A stretch of 64,000 bases of DNA from Cohnella mopanensis (GTDB lineage: Bacteria; Bacillota; Bacilli; Paenibacillales; Paenibacillaceae), in assembly GCF_022352055.1 (NCBI RefSeq), contig NZ_JAKRWM010000013.1, positions 62,001 through 126,000 on the forward strand, in the 5' to 3' direction. This document shows positions 1 to 9,015 of this stretch, in pieces. The stretch's first letter is position 1; each line of letters begins with the position of its first letter. The position numbers were made by a program, and so were the translations under genes. The notes under the pieces were generated by a model. The model had not been told where the DNA came from. It was given only the letters and a program-made list of their open reading frames with translations, and searched no databases.

Positions 1-1169
1 AAGGGATATTCGTCGTCTTCAACGGTTCGATGCTTCAAGAGAAGACGAGTCGCGGCTTCTTGGCGGGAGCGATCAGCTTGCTTAAGGAAGACAATATTTA
101 TCCCATCATGAATATGAAGCTCATGTATATCGATGATTTTCCGGCACCGTTGCCGGTAGGGATACAGGAAGATATTTACGCGATCTACAAGAGGGATTTG
201 ACGAGGTTCTTCAAGGAAGTGTGGTGGCCGGACATGCTTCGTCTCGGAGCCCGCTACCAGTTGAAGTATACAGGAGTTGTCATTCAATCTTATGACGACA
301 ACGTGGAACCTCCGTTTCAGCGACCGACGGATTCCGACAATATTAACTTGATTATGTTCGGCAGAGAGTTGCTTAAGCGGGGCGGAGAAATCGGAATTCA
401 CGGATATAATCACCAATCGCTGATCTCCAACCATAAAGCTCAAACCGTGTTCGGATATAAGAAATGGAAATCGCTTGAGAGCATGGAGGAATCCATACGG
501 ACCGTGATCCAATATGTTCATACCTCGATACCCAAGTACGGAATCCACAATTATGTACCTCCGTCCAACGTATTAGGCGAGGATGGAAGGGAAGCGTTAA
601 AGGCGGCTTGGCCGGAATTAAAATCGATCTCGTCCGTATACAGCGAAGATACTCAACATCTCAGTTATGTTCAGGAATTCGAAGTTGCGGCCGACGGAAT
701 CGTAGAATTGCCGAGGGTTACGTCCGGGTTCAAGGCGGATGTGTTCAACGAATGGGCTGCGGCCAACGCGGCTTCGTCGATCGGCGTATTCTCCCACTTC
801 ATCCATCCGGACGATATTTTGGACCATGAGCGGAGTTTTCCTTATACGTGGGAGCAATTATTTGCAATGTTTAGCGATTTTATGGATACGATTGACCGCA
901 AATACGGGTGGCTGAGAAGCATGACGGCGACTGAGGCAAGCGCGGAACTGAAGCGATATTCCCTTAGCGAGCCCCATTTTGTATATTCCGGGAATCGGAT
1001 AGACGGATATATCAATCAGTATTCTGGCGGAAAATTGTATTATTATCTTCGGTCGGGCAAGAAAATTTCCCGCACAGAAAACTGTCGGTTAACTCGAATC
1101 GATAGCGAAACCTACCTGGTGGAGGCTGACAACGAGCGCTTTTCCATCGAACTGGGGGGCAAAAGTTGA
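1..1169 (+). CDS. DUF2194-type polysaccharide protein, 5' partial
   Basis: The reading frame is already open at base 3, ahead of the first ATG at base 30, so the gene starts outside the window and only its C-terminal ~389 residues are present. Visible motifs are MYIDDFPAPLP near the start and GGEIGIHGYNHQ in the middle. They resemble the acidic and His-containing motifs of polysaccharide deacetylase or glycosidase-like folds and fit the DUF2194 family, which is known next to pelF/pelG in Firmicutes. The stop codon overlaps the TTG start of pelF, so the genes are translationally coupled. A role in trimming or deacetylating the exported polymer is inferred from position. The family call is fairly sure; the activity is not. 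Confidence 0.7.
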   Translation, partial: GIFVVFNGSMLQEKTSRGFLAGAISLLKEDNIYPIMNMKLMYIDDFPAPLPVGIQEDIYAIYKRDLTRFFKEVWWPDMLRLGARYQLKYTGVVIQSYDDNVEPPFQRPTDSDNINLIMFGRELLKRGGEIGIHGYNHQSLISNHKAQTVFGYKKWKSLESMEESIRTVIQYVHTSIPKYGIHNYVPPSNVLGEDGREALKAAWPELKSISSVYSEDTQHLSYVQEFEVAADGIVELPRVTSGFKADVFNEWAAANAASSIGVFSHFIHPDDILDHERSFPYTWEQLFAMFSDFMDTIDRKYGWLRSMTATEASAELKRYSLSEPHFVYSGNRIDGYINQYSGGKLYYYLRSGKKISRTENCRLTRIDSETYLVEADNERFSIELGGKS

Positions 1170-2590
1170 GAATCTGTTTAGTAGCGGAAGGATCGTATCC
1201 TTACATTACGGGGGGAGTATCCAGTTGGATTCATTCCTTGATCCGCAATATGCCGGAGCACCAATTCATTATTTACGCCATCGCTGCGGAAAGAAAACAA
1301 CAAGGAAAGTTCAAATACGAGCTGCCGACTAACGTTCAAGAAGTTCGAGAGGTGTTCTTGGATGAGTATCTGCGAACGGAAGGCAAGTGGGGGCACAGAT
1401 TTACCTTCAGCGAGTCCCAGAAGACAGCACTGAAGTCGTTGATCGGCGGTAACGGGGTCAATTGGGACTCCATCTTCGAGGTACTTCGGAACGATAAGTT
1501 GCATCATGCGGCCGACTTCCTGATGAGCAAGGATTATTTCGATATCATTAGCGAGCTTTGCTTAGAGCAATATGGGCAAATCCCGTTTACGGAGATGTTC
1601 TGGACGGTTCGTTCCATGATTCTTCCGCTGCTCCTAACCATCCGAGAGCCTGTTCCGGAGGCGGACGTCTATCATTCGGTATCTACAGGTTACGCGGGCG
1701 TAATCGCCGGATTAGGCAAGCACCTGTACAACAAGCCGATGATGTTGACGGAGCATGGGATCTATTCTAGGGAACGGGAAGAAGAGATTATCAAAGCGGA
1801 TTGGGTCAAAGGTTATTTCAAGGATATTTGGATCCAATACTTCTATACATTGTCCGAATGCGCTTATCAATCCTCCGATCAGGTGATCACGCTATTTAAC
1901 AGGAACAAACAAATCCAGATCGAGCTTAATTGCGAGGAGGACAAAATCTGCATCATCCCGAACGGCGTTAACGTTGAGGATTATGAAGGGCTTCCGGTTA
2001 AACCGGAGGGCGAACCGATATGGATCGGCGGATTAGTCAGGGTCGTTCCTATTAAGGACATCAAGACGATGATTTATAGTTTCCAAATCGTTAAACACGA
2101 AATTCCGGAAGCACGCTTCTATATTATGGGTCCCTATGAAGAAGATTTGGAATATTACGAGGAGTGTCTGGCGCTTGTAGAAGCGCTAGAACTGCAAGAT
2201 GTCGTATTCACGGGTAACGTCAACGTAAAGGACTATATCGGCAAGATGGACATTCTTGCTTTAACGAGCATAAGCGAAGGTCAACCGTTAGCCGTTCTTG
2301 AGGGAATGGCTGCGGGCAAGCCTATCGTCACGACGGATGTGGGGAGCTGTAAAGAGCTTCTATACGGGGAGGATGACGATTACGGCCAAGCGGGCATCGT
2401 GGCGTCAGTCATGAACTATGAGCAAATCGGTCAGGCTATTGTTACGCTTTGCCGCAATGAACGCATGCGTAGAGAGTATGGATGGAATGGGTTGCAGCGC
2501 GCTCGGGACAGATATACGAACGAAGCTTTCATCAATAGCTACAAGGAATTATATCGCAAGGTTGGGGAGGTGGAACAATGGCAGGAATAG
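1166..2590 (+). CDS. pelF: PelF-type GT4 family glycosyltransferase
   Basis: A 474-residue cytoplasmic GT-B glycosyltransferase. The N-terminus MRICLVAEGSYPYITGGVSSW is characteristic of PelF, with the glycine-rich loop that contacts the sugar nucleotide. Near residue 371 is the GT4 donor motif EGQPLAVLEGMAAGKP. In the Pel system PelF polymerises UDP-GlcNAc or UDP-GalNAc. The start is TTG at 1166, inside the upstream stop (TTGA), preceded by a G-rich ribosome-binding stretch. The gene overlaps pelG by 13 bases. Classical PelD/PelE partners could lie upstream of the window. The donor sugar cannot be read from the sequence. Confidence 0.88.
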   Translation: MRICLVAEGSYPYITGGVSSWIHSLIRNMPEHQFIIYAIAAERKQQGKFKYELPTNVQEVREVFLDEYLRTEGKWGHRFTFSESQKTALKSLIGGNGVNWDSIFEVLRNDKLHHAADFLMSKDYFDIISELCLEQYGQIPFTEMFWTVRSMILPLLLTIREPVPEADVYHSVSTGYAGVIAGLGKHLYNKPMMLTEHGIYSREREEEIIKADWVKGYFKDIWIQYFYTLSECAYQSSDQVITLFNRNKQIQIELNCEEDKICIIPNGVNVEDYEGLPVKPEGEPIWIGGLVRVVPIKDIKTMIYSFQIVKHEIPEARFYIMGPYEEDLEYYEECLALVEALELQDVVFTGNVNVKDYIGKMDILALTSISEGQPLAVLEGMAAGKPIVTTDVGSCKELLYGEDDDYGQAGIVASVMNYEQIGQAIVTLCRNERMRREYGWNGLQRARDRYTNEAFINSYKELYRKVGEVEQWQE

Positions 2591-4002
2591 GTTTCGAGCT
2601 GAAGAAGCTCTACGACAAACAAGGCCTGGTCAACAAGGTAAAGGCCTTCTCCTATTCTTCCGTCGTAACGATAGGGCCGATGCTTTCCTGCATATTACTT
2701 ATCTCGATCATTCAGTGGTTATTGATTGTATACGACGTACCCTTCATCGAACGGGAATTGTTCCTTGCATGCGTCGTCTATGCTTTTACTTTTTCTTATA
2801 TCGTGACGAACGTGCTCTCCTTGTTTGTCACGCGCTCGATATCTGATTTTATTTACCAAGGTTATTTCCATGCCTTGCTGCCTTCGTTCCATGGGACTCT
2901 GATTATTAATTATTTACTAGGCAGCGTACCGGCGATTATATTTTTGATTTTCGTCGATATGTCGTTCGCAACGAAAATCGCGCTTTTCCTTTTTTATATG
3001 ACTCTCATTACGATGTGGACCGAGACGGTATTCATAAGCGCGATGAAGGACTTCCGCAAGATTGGCGCCGCCTTTGCCGTAGGGGCTTTGATATCGACGG
3101 TATCGGTCATTATTGCGCTGGAGTGGTTGGACTTACATACGATCGATGCCATCCTGTTTGCCATAGATATCGGTTTTGCTCTTGCAGCGGGATTGCTATT
3201 CTATCAGATTGAACGTTTCTTCAAGACGAGCAAGCCCGTTTCCGACTTTGCGTTCTTTGCTTACATCCGCAAATATCCGTCCTTGATCGCCATCGGTGCA
3301 TTATCCGCGATCGGATTATACTCCCATCAATTTATTCAATGGTTCGGCTATAAGGGGAGATGGGTCGGAGGAACGTTCCTGATGGCGCCGGAGTATGACA
3401 TTGCGGTTTTCTACGCCTTCATATCCGCTATTCCGACGCTGATCATTTTCATTGTATCGCTCGAAACGGTATTCTACTCCAAGTTCCGCAATTACTATAA
3501 TGCCGTGCTGAATAGAGGATCGATCATAGAGATTAATAGAGCTAAGCGCGACATCTATCAGGCCCTTCTTCAACAACTGACGATGACCATGGGAGTTCAG
3601 TTGTTTTTCTCTATTGTTGCTATCGCGCTCGGAATCCGGTTTTTACCGTATATCGGATTTACTTCCGCGCAAATCGATATTTTTAACATCTTGGTGTTGG
3701 GCTTCTTCTCTTACATCCTGTACAGCGTATTGACGCTCGTGTTGCTTTATTTCGATGATAGGAAGGGTGTCTTCGCGCTTGCGGGAGCGTTCTTCCTATT
3801 GAATATCGTCTGCACGTTGGTCTTCCTGCTATTTGAAGATCAAGGGTTTTCCTTTTTCGTTGCCTCATTCGTCACTCTTCTGCTTACGCTATGGAGGCTC
3901 GTTCATGTGCTGCGGAACCTGAATTATTACACTTTCAGCGCACAGCCGCTGGTCGTGAAGGAGTACGACAATAAATACATACGAATGTTAAAGAAAAGTT
4001 AG
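2578..4002 (+). CDS. pelG: PelG-type exopolysaccharide membrane transporter
   Basis: A 474-residue hydrophobic protein with about 12 predicted membrane helices throughout. The opening MAGIGFELKKLY is the typical PelG N-terminus. PelG is a MATE/MOP-superfamily flippase-like protein thought to carry the PelF product across the cytoplasmic membrane, with PelD/PelE in Gram-negatives. The gene starts 13 bases before the pelF stop, so the two are tightly coupled. The ribosome-binding site GGGGAGG lies within the end of pelF. Length and hydrophobic pattern match the family. It is followed after 18 bases by the first cotH. Confidence 0.88.
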   Translation: MAGIGFELKKLYDKQGLVNKVKAFSYSSVVTIGPMLSCILLISIIQWLLIVYDVPFIERELFLACVVYAFTFSYIVTNVLSLFVTRSISDFIYQGYFHALLPSFHGTLIINYLLGSVPAIIFLIFVDMSFATKIALFLFYMTLITMWTETVFISAMKDFRKIGAAFAVGALISTVSVIIALEWLDLHTIDAILFAIDIGFALAAGLLFYQIERFFKTSKPVSDFAFFAYIRKYPSLIAIGALSAIGLYSHQFIQWFGYKGRWVGGTFLMAPEYDIAVFYAFISAIPTLIIFIVSLETVFYSKFRNYYNAVLNRGSIIEINRAKRDIYQALLQQLTMTMGVQLFFSIVAIALGIRFLPYIGFTSAQIDIFNILVLGFFSYILYSVLTLVLLYFDDRKGVFALAGAFFLLNIVCTLVFLLFEDQGFSFFVASFVTLLLTLWRLVHVLRNLNYYTFSAQPLVVKEYDNKYIRMLKKS

Positions 4003-4020
4003 CGGAAGGAGGATGAGAAG

Positions 4021-5742
4021 ATGAAAAATCTGAACAGATCAGGAGCGGCAGCCTGCTCATTCCTGCTGGCAATGACCGTTATCGCAGGATGTACCACCGA
4101 GGTTCAGGAGCAAGCGCAACCGTCCGCGGTGCATCAGACCAGAGCCGAGCTAGCCGCTGCCTATAACACGAAGCTTGTCGAGGACCGGAGCGTATACGAA
4201 CAGGATAAAGCGGATGAAGTCGTCAACTTTTATTTGACGGTTGCAGAACATAACTTAACGTCAGAACACCCTCTATCGTGGAAGCAATTTAACGCCATCA
4301 ATCGGTTAGAACAAAATACGGAAGACAAGACTTTAGAAGTAGTCTTGCAAGAGGGCACCGAAAAGGGTCCCGAAAGCGGGAAATTCGGATTCGGGGAAAC
4401 GCATGCCAACGGCGTCATCTCGATTCGGGGCAAATCTACCATTAAAGCAAACCAGAAATCCTTTAAGATCAAGCTGTTCGATGAGGCAGGTCTATGGAGG
4501 AATCAAAGAACGATTAATTTGGTTAAACATGCATTCGATTCCACTCGGCTGCGGAATAAGCTCAGTTTCGATTATTTCACGATGATTCCGGATTTCACCA
4601 GTCTAAGAACGCAATTCGTTCATCTCTACGTCAAGGATCTGACGGCCGGAGGCAATGCCGGATATGTCGATTACGGCCTGTACACCCAGATTGAGCAACC
4701 TAATAAAACTTTTCTAAAATCGCATGGGCTGGACTCGAACGGACATCTGTACAAGGCATCCCGCTTTGAATTTCTGCGTTATCCGGATGCCTTGAAGACA
4801 ACGAATGACCCGACCTACGACGAGAAGAAATTCAACGAAGTGCTTGAGCCGAAGGGGAGCATGGATCATGAGAAGCTCTTGCTTATGTTAGATGACGTCA
4901 ACGACTTGTCGTTACCGTTCGACCAGGTGTTCGACAAGTACTTCGATCGGGATAACTTCCTGACTTGGATGGCCGTGAATATTCTCATGGATAACTTCGA
5001 CACGATCAACCAGAATTTCTTGCTCTACTCCCCGCTGAATTCCGACAAGTGGTTTTTCCTCCCGTGGGATTACGACGGTGCCTGGGGAGATACCGATTTC
5101 GACGAGGAGAGCGCCGAAAGGCGCGCCCCGTGGCAAAGGGGAATATCCAACTATTGGGGAAATACGCTACAGAGTCGCTTCTTTAAGAACCCGGACAACG
5201 TTCAAGCTCTCCGGGACAAAATAGACGAGTTGCAGAAGATCATCAACCCTGAGCAAACGGCTAAGATGATCGAGACGTATAGACCGATCGTCTCGGAATT
5301 CGTGCATCGGGAACCGGATTTGGTTGATCTTCCGGACCCGATTAGCATCTACGAATCAGTGCTCGACAAGATGAAACCCTTATCGGAATTGAACGAGCAG
5401 CGTTTTATCGAGATGCTGGAACAGCCTATGCCATTCTTCATGGGGGATGTGAAGCGGAAGAACAATACTTTCACGTTCGTCTGGGGCGTCTCTTACGATC
5501 TGCAAGGCGATGATCTGACTTATCGTTATCAACTGGCCAAGAATCCATCGTTCTCCAACCCGATTAAGGATATCACTTTAACGGGGGTATCCGTTGAGGT
5601 GGAAGGATTGCCTAAAGGCAAGTACTTCTGGAAAGTGACGGCGAAGGACTCCAAGGGACATGAGGTTCCGGCCTTCGATAGCTACGAGGATGTGGAGAGC
5701 GACCATTATTTCGGCGTACGGGTATTTTATGTGGATGAATAG
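4021..5742 (+). CDS. cotH: CotH kinase-fold lipoprotein
   Basis: A 573-residue surface lipoprotein. The signal peptide ends in a lipobox with acceptor Cys24 (VIAGC). The CotH fold spans roughly residues 75-450. It includes DNFDTINQN near residue 324 and LPWDYDGAWG near 347, the conserved acidic motifs that bind nucleotide and metal in CotH kinases. The last ~80 residues read like a fibronectin III-type domain. Known CotH proteins phosphorylate spore-coat proteins. Here the polymer operon suggests a cell-surface substrate, possibly the polysaccharide itself, which is inference. A strong ribosome-binding site (GGAAGGAGG) precedes the ATG, and the next gene begins four bases after the stop. Confidence 0.85.
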   Translation: MKNLNRSGAAACSFLLAMTVIAGCTTEVQEQAQPSAVHQTRAELAAAYNTKLVEDRSVYEQDKADEVVNFYLTVAEHNLTSEHPLSWKQFNAINRLEQNTEDKTLEVVLQEGTEKGPESGKFGFGETHANGVISIRGKSTIKANQKSFKIKLFDEAGLWRNQRTINLVKHAFDSTRLRNKLSFDYFTMIPDFTSLRTQFVHLYVKDLTAGGNAGYVDYGLYTQIEQPNKTFLKSHGLDSNGHLYKASRFEFLRYPDALKTTNDPTYDEKKFNEVLEPKGSMDHEKLLLMLDDVNDLSLPFDQVFDKYFDRDNFLTWMAVNILMDNFDTINQNFLLYSPLNSDKWFFLPWDYDGAWGDTDFDEESAERRAPWQRGISNYWGNTLQSRFFKNPDNVQALRDKIDELQKIINPEQTAKMIETYRPIVSEFVHREPDLVDLPDPISIYESVLDKMKPLSELNEQRFIEMLEQPMPFFMGDVKRKNNTFTFVWGVSYDLQGDDLTYRYQLAKNPSFSNPIKDITLTGVSVEVEGLPKGKYFWKVTAKDSKGHEVPAFDSYEDVESDHYFGVRVFYVDE

Positions 5743-5745
5743 GGG

Positions 5746-7371
5746 TTGACCGCGATTAATGCGAGAAGAAACATAGTTATCGGGTTATCGTTGCTCGCCC
5801 TCTTCCTGGCAATCGTGATCATCGGAAGGGATACGGGCAATTCGGACAACTCATCTACCGTTCAACCTACCGCTCGGCCTACTCTTCAGCCCTCTGGGTC
5901 GCCGCAGCTAGAAGCGAAAGTCTTATTTTCGATCGAGCCCGGTTGGTACGAGCAGGGTCAGCCCATCGGGTTGAAGGTTGATGCAACGCAATCATCTTTC
6001 ATGGTGAGGTATACGTTGGATGGAACCGAGCCGACGATGGAGTCCGCCCTATTCAGCAATAAGATCGATTTGACTTCCGACGTAGTCATCCGGGCACGCG
6101 CTTATTCGGACGATGGATCGGCCGGACCGGAAACGATCGGAATGTTCGGCGTCGGAGTTAAACCGACGCTTCCGGTCTATTCGATCGTCGCGAATCCGCA
6201 GCAACTGTGGTCGGATGAAGAGGGGATATACGTACTCGGGAAGAACGGGAATCCGAGCCCGCCCTACAAGGGGGCGAACTTCTGGGGAAATCGGGAGATC
6301 CCGGTTAACGTTCAGTACTTCGATGAAGCGGGAAAAATTGCTTACGAGAGCGGAGCCGGAATGGAATTGTTCGGAGGAGAATCGCGCATGCAACCGCAGA
6401 AGTCGCTTGAGCTGCTAGCGAAGAAGCGATATGGGGCGAAAAGGTTCGACTATCGGTTTTTCGATAGCTTGAAACGGAAAACTTTCAACAATCTTATTCT
6501 GCGCAACGGCGGGCAGGATTTTCCGCTGACCCATATGCGCGATAGCTTGTCTTCCTTGTTAGCCGAGCCGATACTAAGCGACGTTCAATCCTACCGACCC
6601 GTTATCGTCTATCTGAACGGACAATACTGGGGCATTCATGACCTGCGCGAGAAGATGGACGAGAGCCTCATCTCGGCACGTTCCGGTTTCTCCAAGAAGT
6701 CGATTGACCTGCTGGAATCGGACGGCGTAGTCAAAGCGGGAGACGATCGCGCTTTCCTTGAGCTCATGAAAGTGCTGGAAAGCGATGAGTCGACAGAGGA
6801 TACAATCGCTAATTTGATTTCCCGGATCGATGTGACGAGCCTGTTCGATTACATGATTTTCGAAGCTTATATCGGGAATACCGATTGGCCGGACCACAAC
6901 ATTCGTTACTGGCGTTCGGAAGAGGGCGACGGCAAATGGCGCTGGCTCTTGTATGATGCGGATCTAAGCTTCGGACAAGCGGATGAACCCACCCTTACTA
7001 GGCTAATGTCTTCCAAGCTATCACGCCATCCGTCCGTAAAGGTGCTGCAGGTCTTATTGCTCGATGAGCAAATGAGAGAGCAATTTCTGCGCCGCTGCGG
7101 TGAAATTCTAAACGGTCCGCTTGGGAAGGACAAAGTCATAAGCGAGATCAAAGCTTTGCAAAAGAAGCTTGAACCCGAGATGGGGCGACATCAGACGCGT
7201 TGGAACGGAACATTGCAAGGGTGGGAAGCCGAAGTGAACAAGCTGGTCGCTTTCGCCGATAGACGCGGAGATGCGATGTCTCTTCAAATTAAGAAGCTCT
7301 TTCAACTGTCGGACGAAGAGATGAAGGCGTACGGATTCGCAACGAATCATGCCGGGAAAGGAGACGAGTAA
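5746..7371 (+). CDS. Second CotH kinase-fold membrane-anchored protein
   Basis: A 541-residue protein starting at TTG four bases after the first cotH. An N-terminal hydrophobic segment (about residues 7-25) acts as signal or anchor. A Thr/Pro/Ser-rich linker follows. Residues about 60-135 form a chitobiase C-terminal-like domain (YTLDGTEPT). The CotH fold covers the rest, with WGIHDLREKMD near residue 295 and LLYDADLSFG near 400. It is more divergent than its neighbour, and the two need not share a substrate. The chitobiase-like domain is common in cell-wall or glycan-associated proteins and suggests binding to a surface polymer. The TTG start is supported by the spacing and by a G-rich stretch at the upstream stop. 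Confidence 0.8.
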   Translation: MTAINARRNIVIGLSLLALFLAIVIIGRDTGNSDNSSTVQPTARPTLQPSGSPQLEAKVLFSIEPGWYEQGQPIGLKVDATQSSFMVRYTLDGTEPTMESALFSNKIDLTSDVVIRARAYSDDGSAGPETIGMFGVGVKPTLPVYSIVANPQQLWSDEEGIYVLGKNGNPSPPYKGANFWGNREIPVNVQYFDEAGKIAYESGAGMELFGGESRMQPQKSLELLAKKRYGAKRFDYRFFDSLKRKTFNNLILRNGGQDFPLTHMRDSLSSLLAEPILSDVQSYRPVIVYLNGQYWGIHDLREKMDESLISARSGFSKKSIDLLESDGVVKAGDDRAFLELMKVLESDESTEDTIANLISRIDVTSLFDYMIFEAYIGNTDWPDHNIRYWRSEEGDGKWRWLLYDADLSFGQADEPTLTRLMSSKLSRHPSVKVLQVLLLDEQMREQFLRRCGEILNGPLGKDKVISEIKALQKKLEPEMGRHQTRWNGTLQGWEAEVNKLVAFADRRGDAMSLQIKKLFQLSDEEMKAYGFATNHAGKGDE

Positions 7372-7372
7372 G

Positions 7373-8080
7373 ATGCAATTCGCCGGGAAGAAGCTGCGTC
7401 ACGAAATGAAATATTATATCCATTACCATGAAGCGCTCGCGCTTCGCAATAGGGTAGGCTCCGCACTTACGTTGGACAAAAATTCGATCGGTCGAGAGGG
7501 CTACCATATTCGGAGTTTATATTTCGACAATATGCACGAATCGGCCTTGCTCGACAAGAACAACGGCATTTTCGAGCGCAAGAAGTACCGGATTCGTATT
7601 TATAACAAAAGCGATAGAGTCATCAAGCTGGAACGCAAAAGCAAGTATCACGATTACATCGCCAAAGAGTCGGCCAGTATGTCAAGGGAACAATTCGACC
7701 GGGTTATTAACGGCGATATCGACTTTATGAGAGATTCGGAACTCCCGTTGGTACGTGACTTCTACATAGATTGCAAACACGGTTACATGAAGCCCGGAGT
7801 CGTCGTGGATTACGTTCGCGAAGCTTATATTTATCCGGTAAGCGACGTGAGGATTACGTTCGACAAAAGCTTGAAAGCAAGCATTCAATCGCTGGATATC
7901 TTCGACGTGAACTTACCGATGGTAGAGTCGATAGAGGGGCCCAAAACGATTCTGGAAGTGAAGTACAATCAATTTTTACCGGATTTCGTGTATGGGCTCA
8001 TTCAAATGTCCGAGCATAATCGGTCGACTATATCGAAGTATGTCATTTGCCGGGAACGAAGAAAAAGTTATGCAGACTAG
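7373..8080 (+). CDS. VTC-domain (polyphosphate polymerase-fold) protein
   Basis: A 235-residue cytoplasmic protein of the VTC/CYTH-like tunnel-fold family. Basic motifs that line the catalytic tunnel are visible: ERKKYRIRIY near residue 68 and KLERKSKYHDY near 84, with an acidic EVKYNQ strand near the C-terminus. In yeast, Vtc4 makes inorganic polyphosphate from ATP. Bacterial members often sit beside CotH and DUF4956 genes. The ATG at 7373 is preferred over an in-frame ATG at 7349 because GGGAAAGGAG (7354-7363) is correctly spaced for it. The start lies next to the upstream stop. The substrate could be polyphosphate or another phosphorylated polymer. Confidence 0.85.
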   Translation: MQFAGKKLRHEMKYYIHYHEALALRNRVGSALTLDKNSIGREGYHIRSLYFDNMHESALLDKNNGIFERKKYRIRIYNKSDRVIKLERKSKYHDYIAKESASMSREQFDRVINGDIDFMRDSELPLVRDFYIDCKHGYMKPGVVVDYVREAYIYPVSDVRITFDKSLKASIQSLDIFDVNLPMVESIEGPKTILEVKYNQFLPDFVYGLIQMSEHNRSTISKYVICRERRKSYAD

Positions 8081-8104
8081 ATGTATAAAAGGAGTAAGTA
8101 CCTT

Positions 8105-8785
8105 ATGGGAGATAAAACGACGTTTCAGGATGTTTTCAAGAAAAGTATTCTAGAATTGGAATCGTTCAAGCAGGTATCGTTATTAGAGCTCTCGATCGGC
8201 ATCCTGATTGCTTTTGCGATAGGGATGTTTATTTACTGGACGTACTACAAAACTTTTCGCGGGGTCGTATACAGCCATAATTACAATATTACGTTTGTTA
8301 TTATGACCATGCTAACAACTCTCATCATCATGACGATCAGCACGAATATCGTTCTATCGCTCGGAATGGTAGGGGCGCTGAGTATCATTCGGTTCCGTAC
8401 GGCCGTTAAAGATCCGATGGACATCATGTTTACGTTCTGGGCCGTTACGGCGGGAATCGCTACCGGTGCCAAAATTTATCCGATCGCGATAATCGGATCG
8501 CTGGCGATCAGCGCGGTGCTCTTCATGCTGGCAAAGCGGAAAGGCAAGGATGCGCCATACCTGCTTATCATCCAATATGAAGAAAAGGCGAGCGAGCCGG
8601 TGAAAATTACGTTGCGCCGCATGAAACATGTGCTGAAGTCCAAGACCGTTCGTAAAGACATGACGGAGATGACGGTCGAGATCCGTCTGCGAGACGATAA
8701 TACGGCATTCGTGACGGAACTTTCTTCCTTCGACGGAGTTAAGGACGTTGTTCTGGTTAGCTATAATGGGGATTATGCTCCTTAA
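8105..8785 (+). CDS. DUF4956 multi-pass membrane protein
   Basis: A 226-residue protein with about four membrane helices between residues 20 and 145. It contains the family's conserved GALSIIRFRTAVKDP stretch, then a soluble C-terminal domain of about 70 residues with a ferredoxin-like strand pattern. DUF4956 has no established activity. It recurs next to VTC and CotH genes and may form the membrane part of a polymerase or channel complex. The ATG at 8105 is chosen over the ATG at 8081 because AAAAGGAG (8087-8094) sits ten bases before it. It is the last gene of the operon, followed by a terminator. Confidence 0.82.
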   Translation: MGDKTTFQDVFKKSILELESFKQVSLLELSIGILIAFAIGMFIYWTYYKTFRGVVYSHNYNITFVIMTMLTTLIIMTISTNIVLSLGMVGALSIIRFRTAVKDPMDIMFTFWAVTAGIATGAKIYPIAIIGSLAISAVLFMLAKRKGKDAPYLLIIQYEEKASEPVKITLRRMKHVLKSKTVRKDMTEMTVEIRLRDDNTAFVTELSSFDGVKDVVLVSYNGDYAP

Positions 8786-8802
8786 TAGAATAGAGTCTAA
8801 GA

Positions 8803-8840
8803 AACCTTCGCCACTTGCTTAATTGGCTGAAGGTTTTTTA
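8803..8840 (+). terminator. Intrinsic terminator of the pel/cotH operon
   Basis: Arms AACCTTCGCCA (8803-8813) and TGGCTGAAGGTT form a stem with one bulge, followed by a T run. It lies 18 bases after the DUF4956 stop. Confidence 0.85.
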
Positions 8841-8960
8841 CGCGCATTGTTATTAGAGGCGAAGGTATAATAGTATTAATTTCGCGAACAGCGGTTACGA
8901 AATATATTTCATCCTAGTGCATTCATCGCAACCGCTTCGTTGAGTTTTCGTATATGATAT

Positions 8961-8986
8961 AAAGAAAGACAACCTTGTCTTTCTTT
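8961..8986. repeat. Perfect 12-bp inverted repeat upstream of suhB
   Basis: AAAGAAAGACAA (8961-8972) and its exact reverse complement (8975-8986) are separated by only CC. It lies 29 bases upstream of the suhB ATG, where an operator would sit. It could also fold as a short hairpin followed by a weak T-rich tract. The function is not known. Confidence 0.6.
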
Positions 8987-9015
8987 AACGATTACAACGA
9001 TTAGAGGGATGGATT

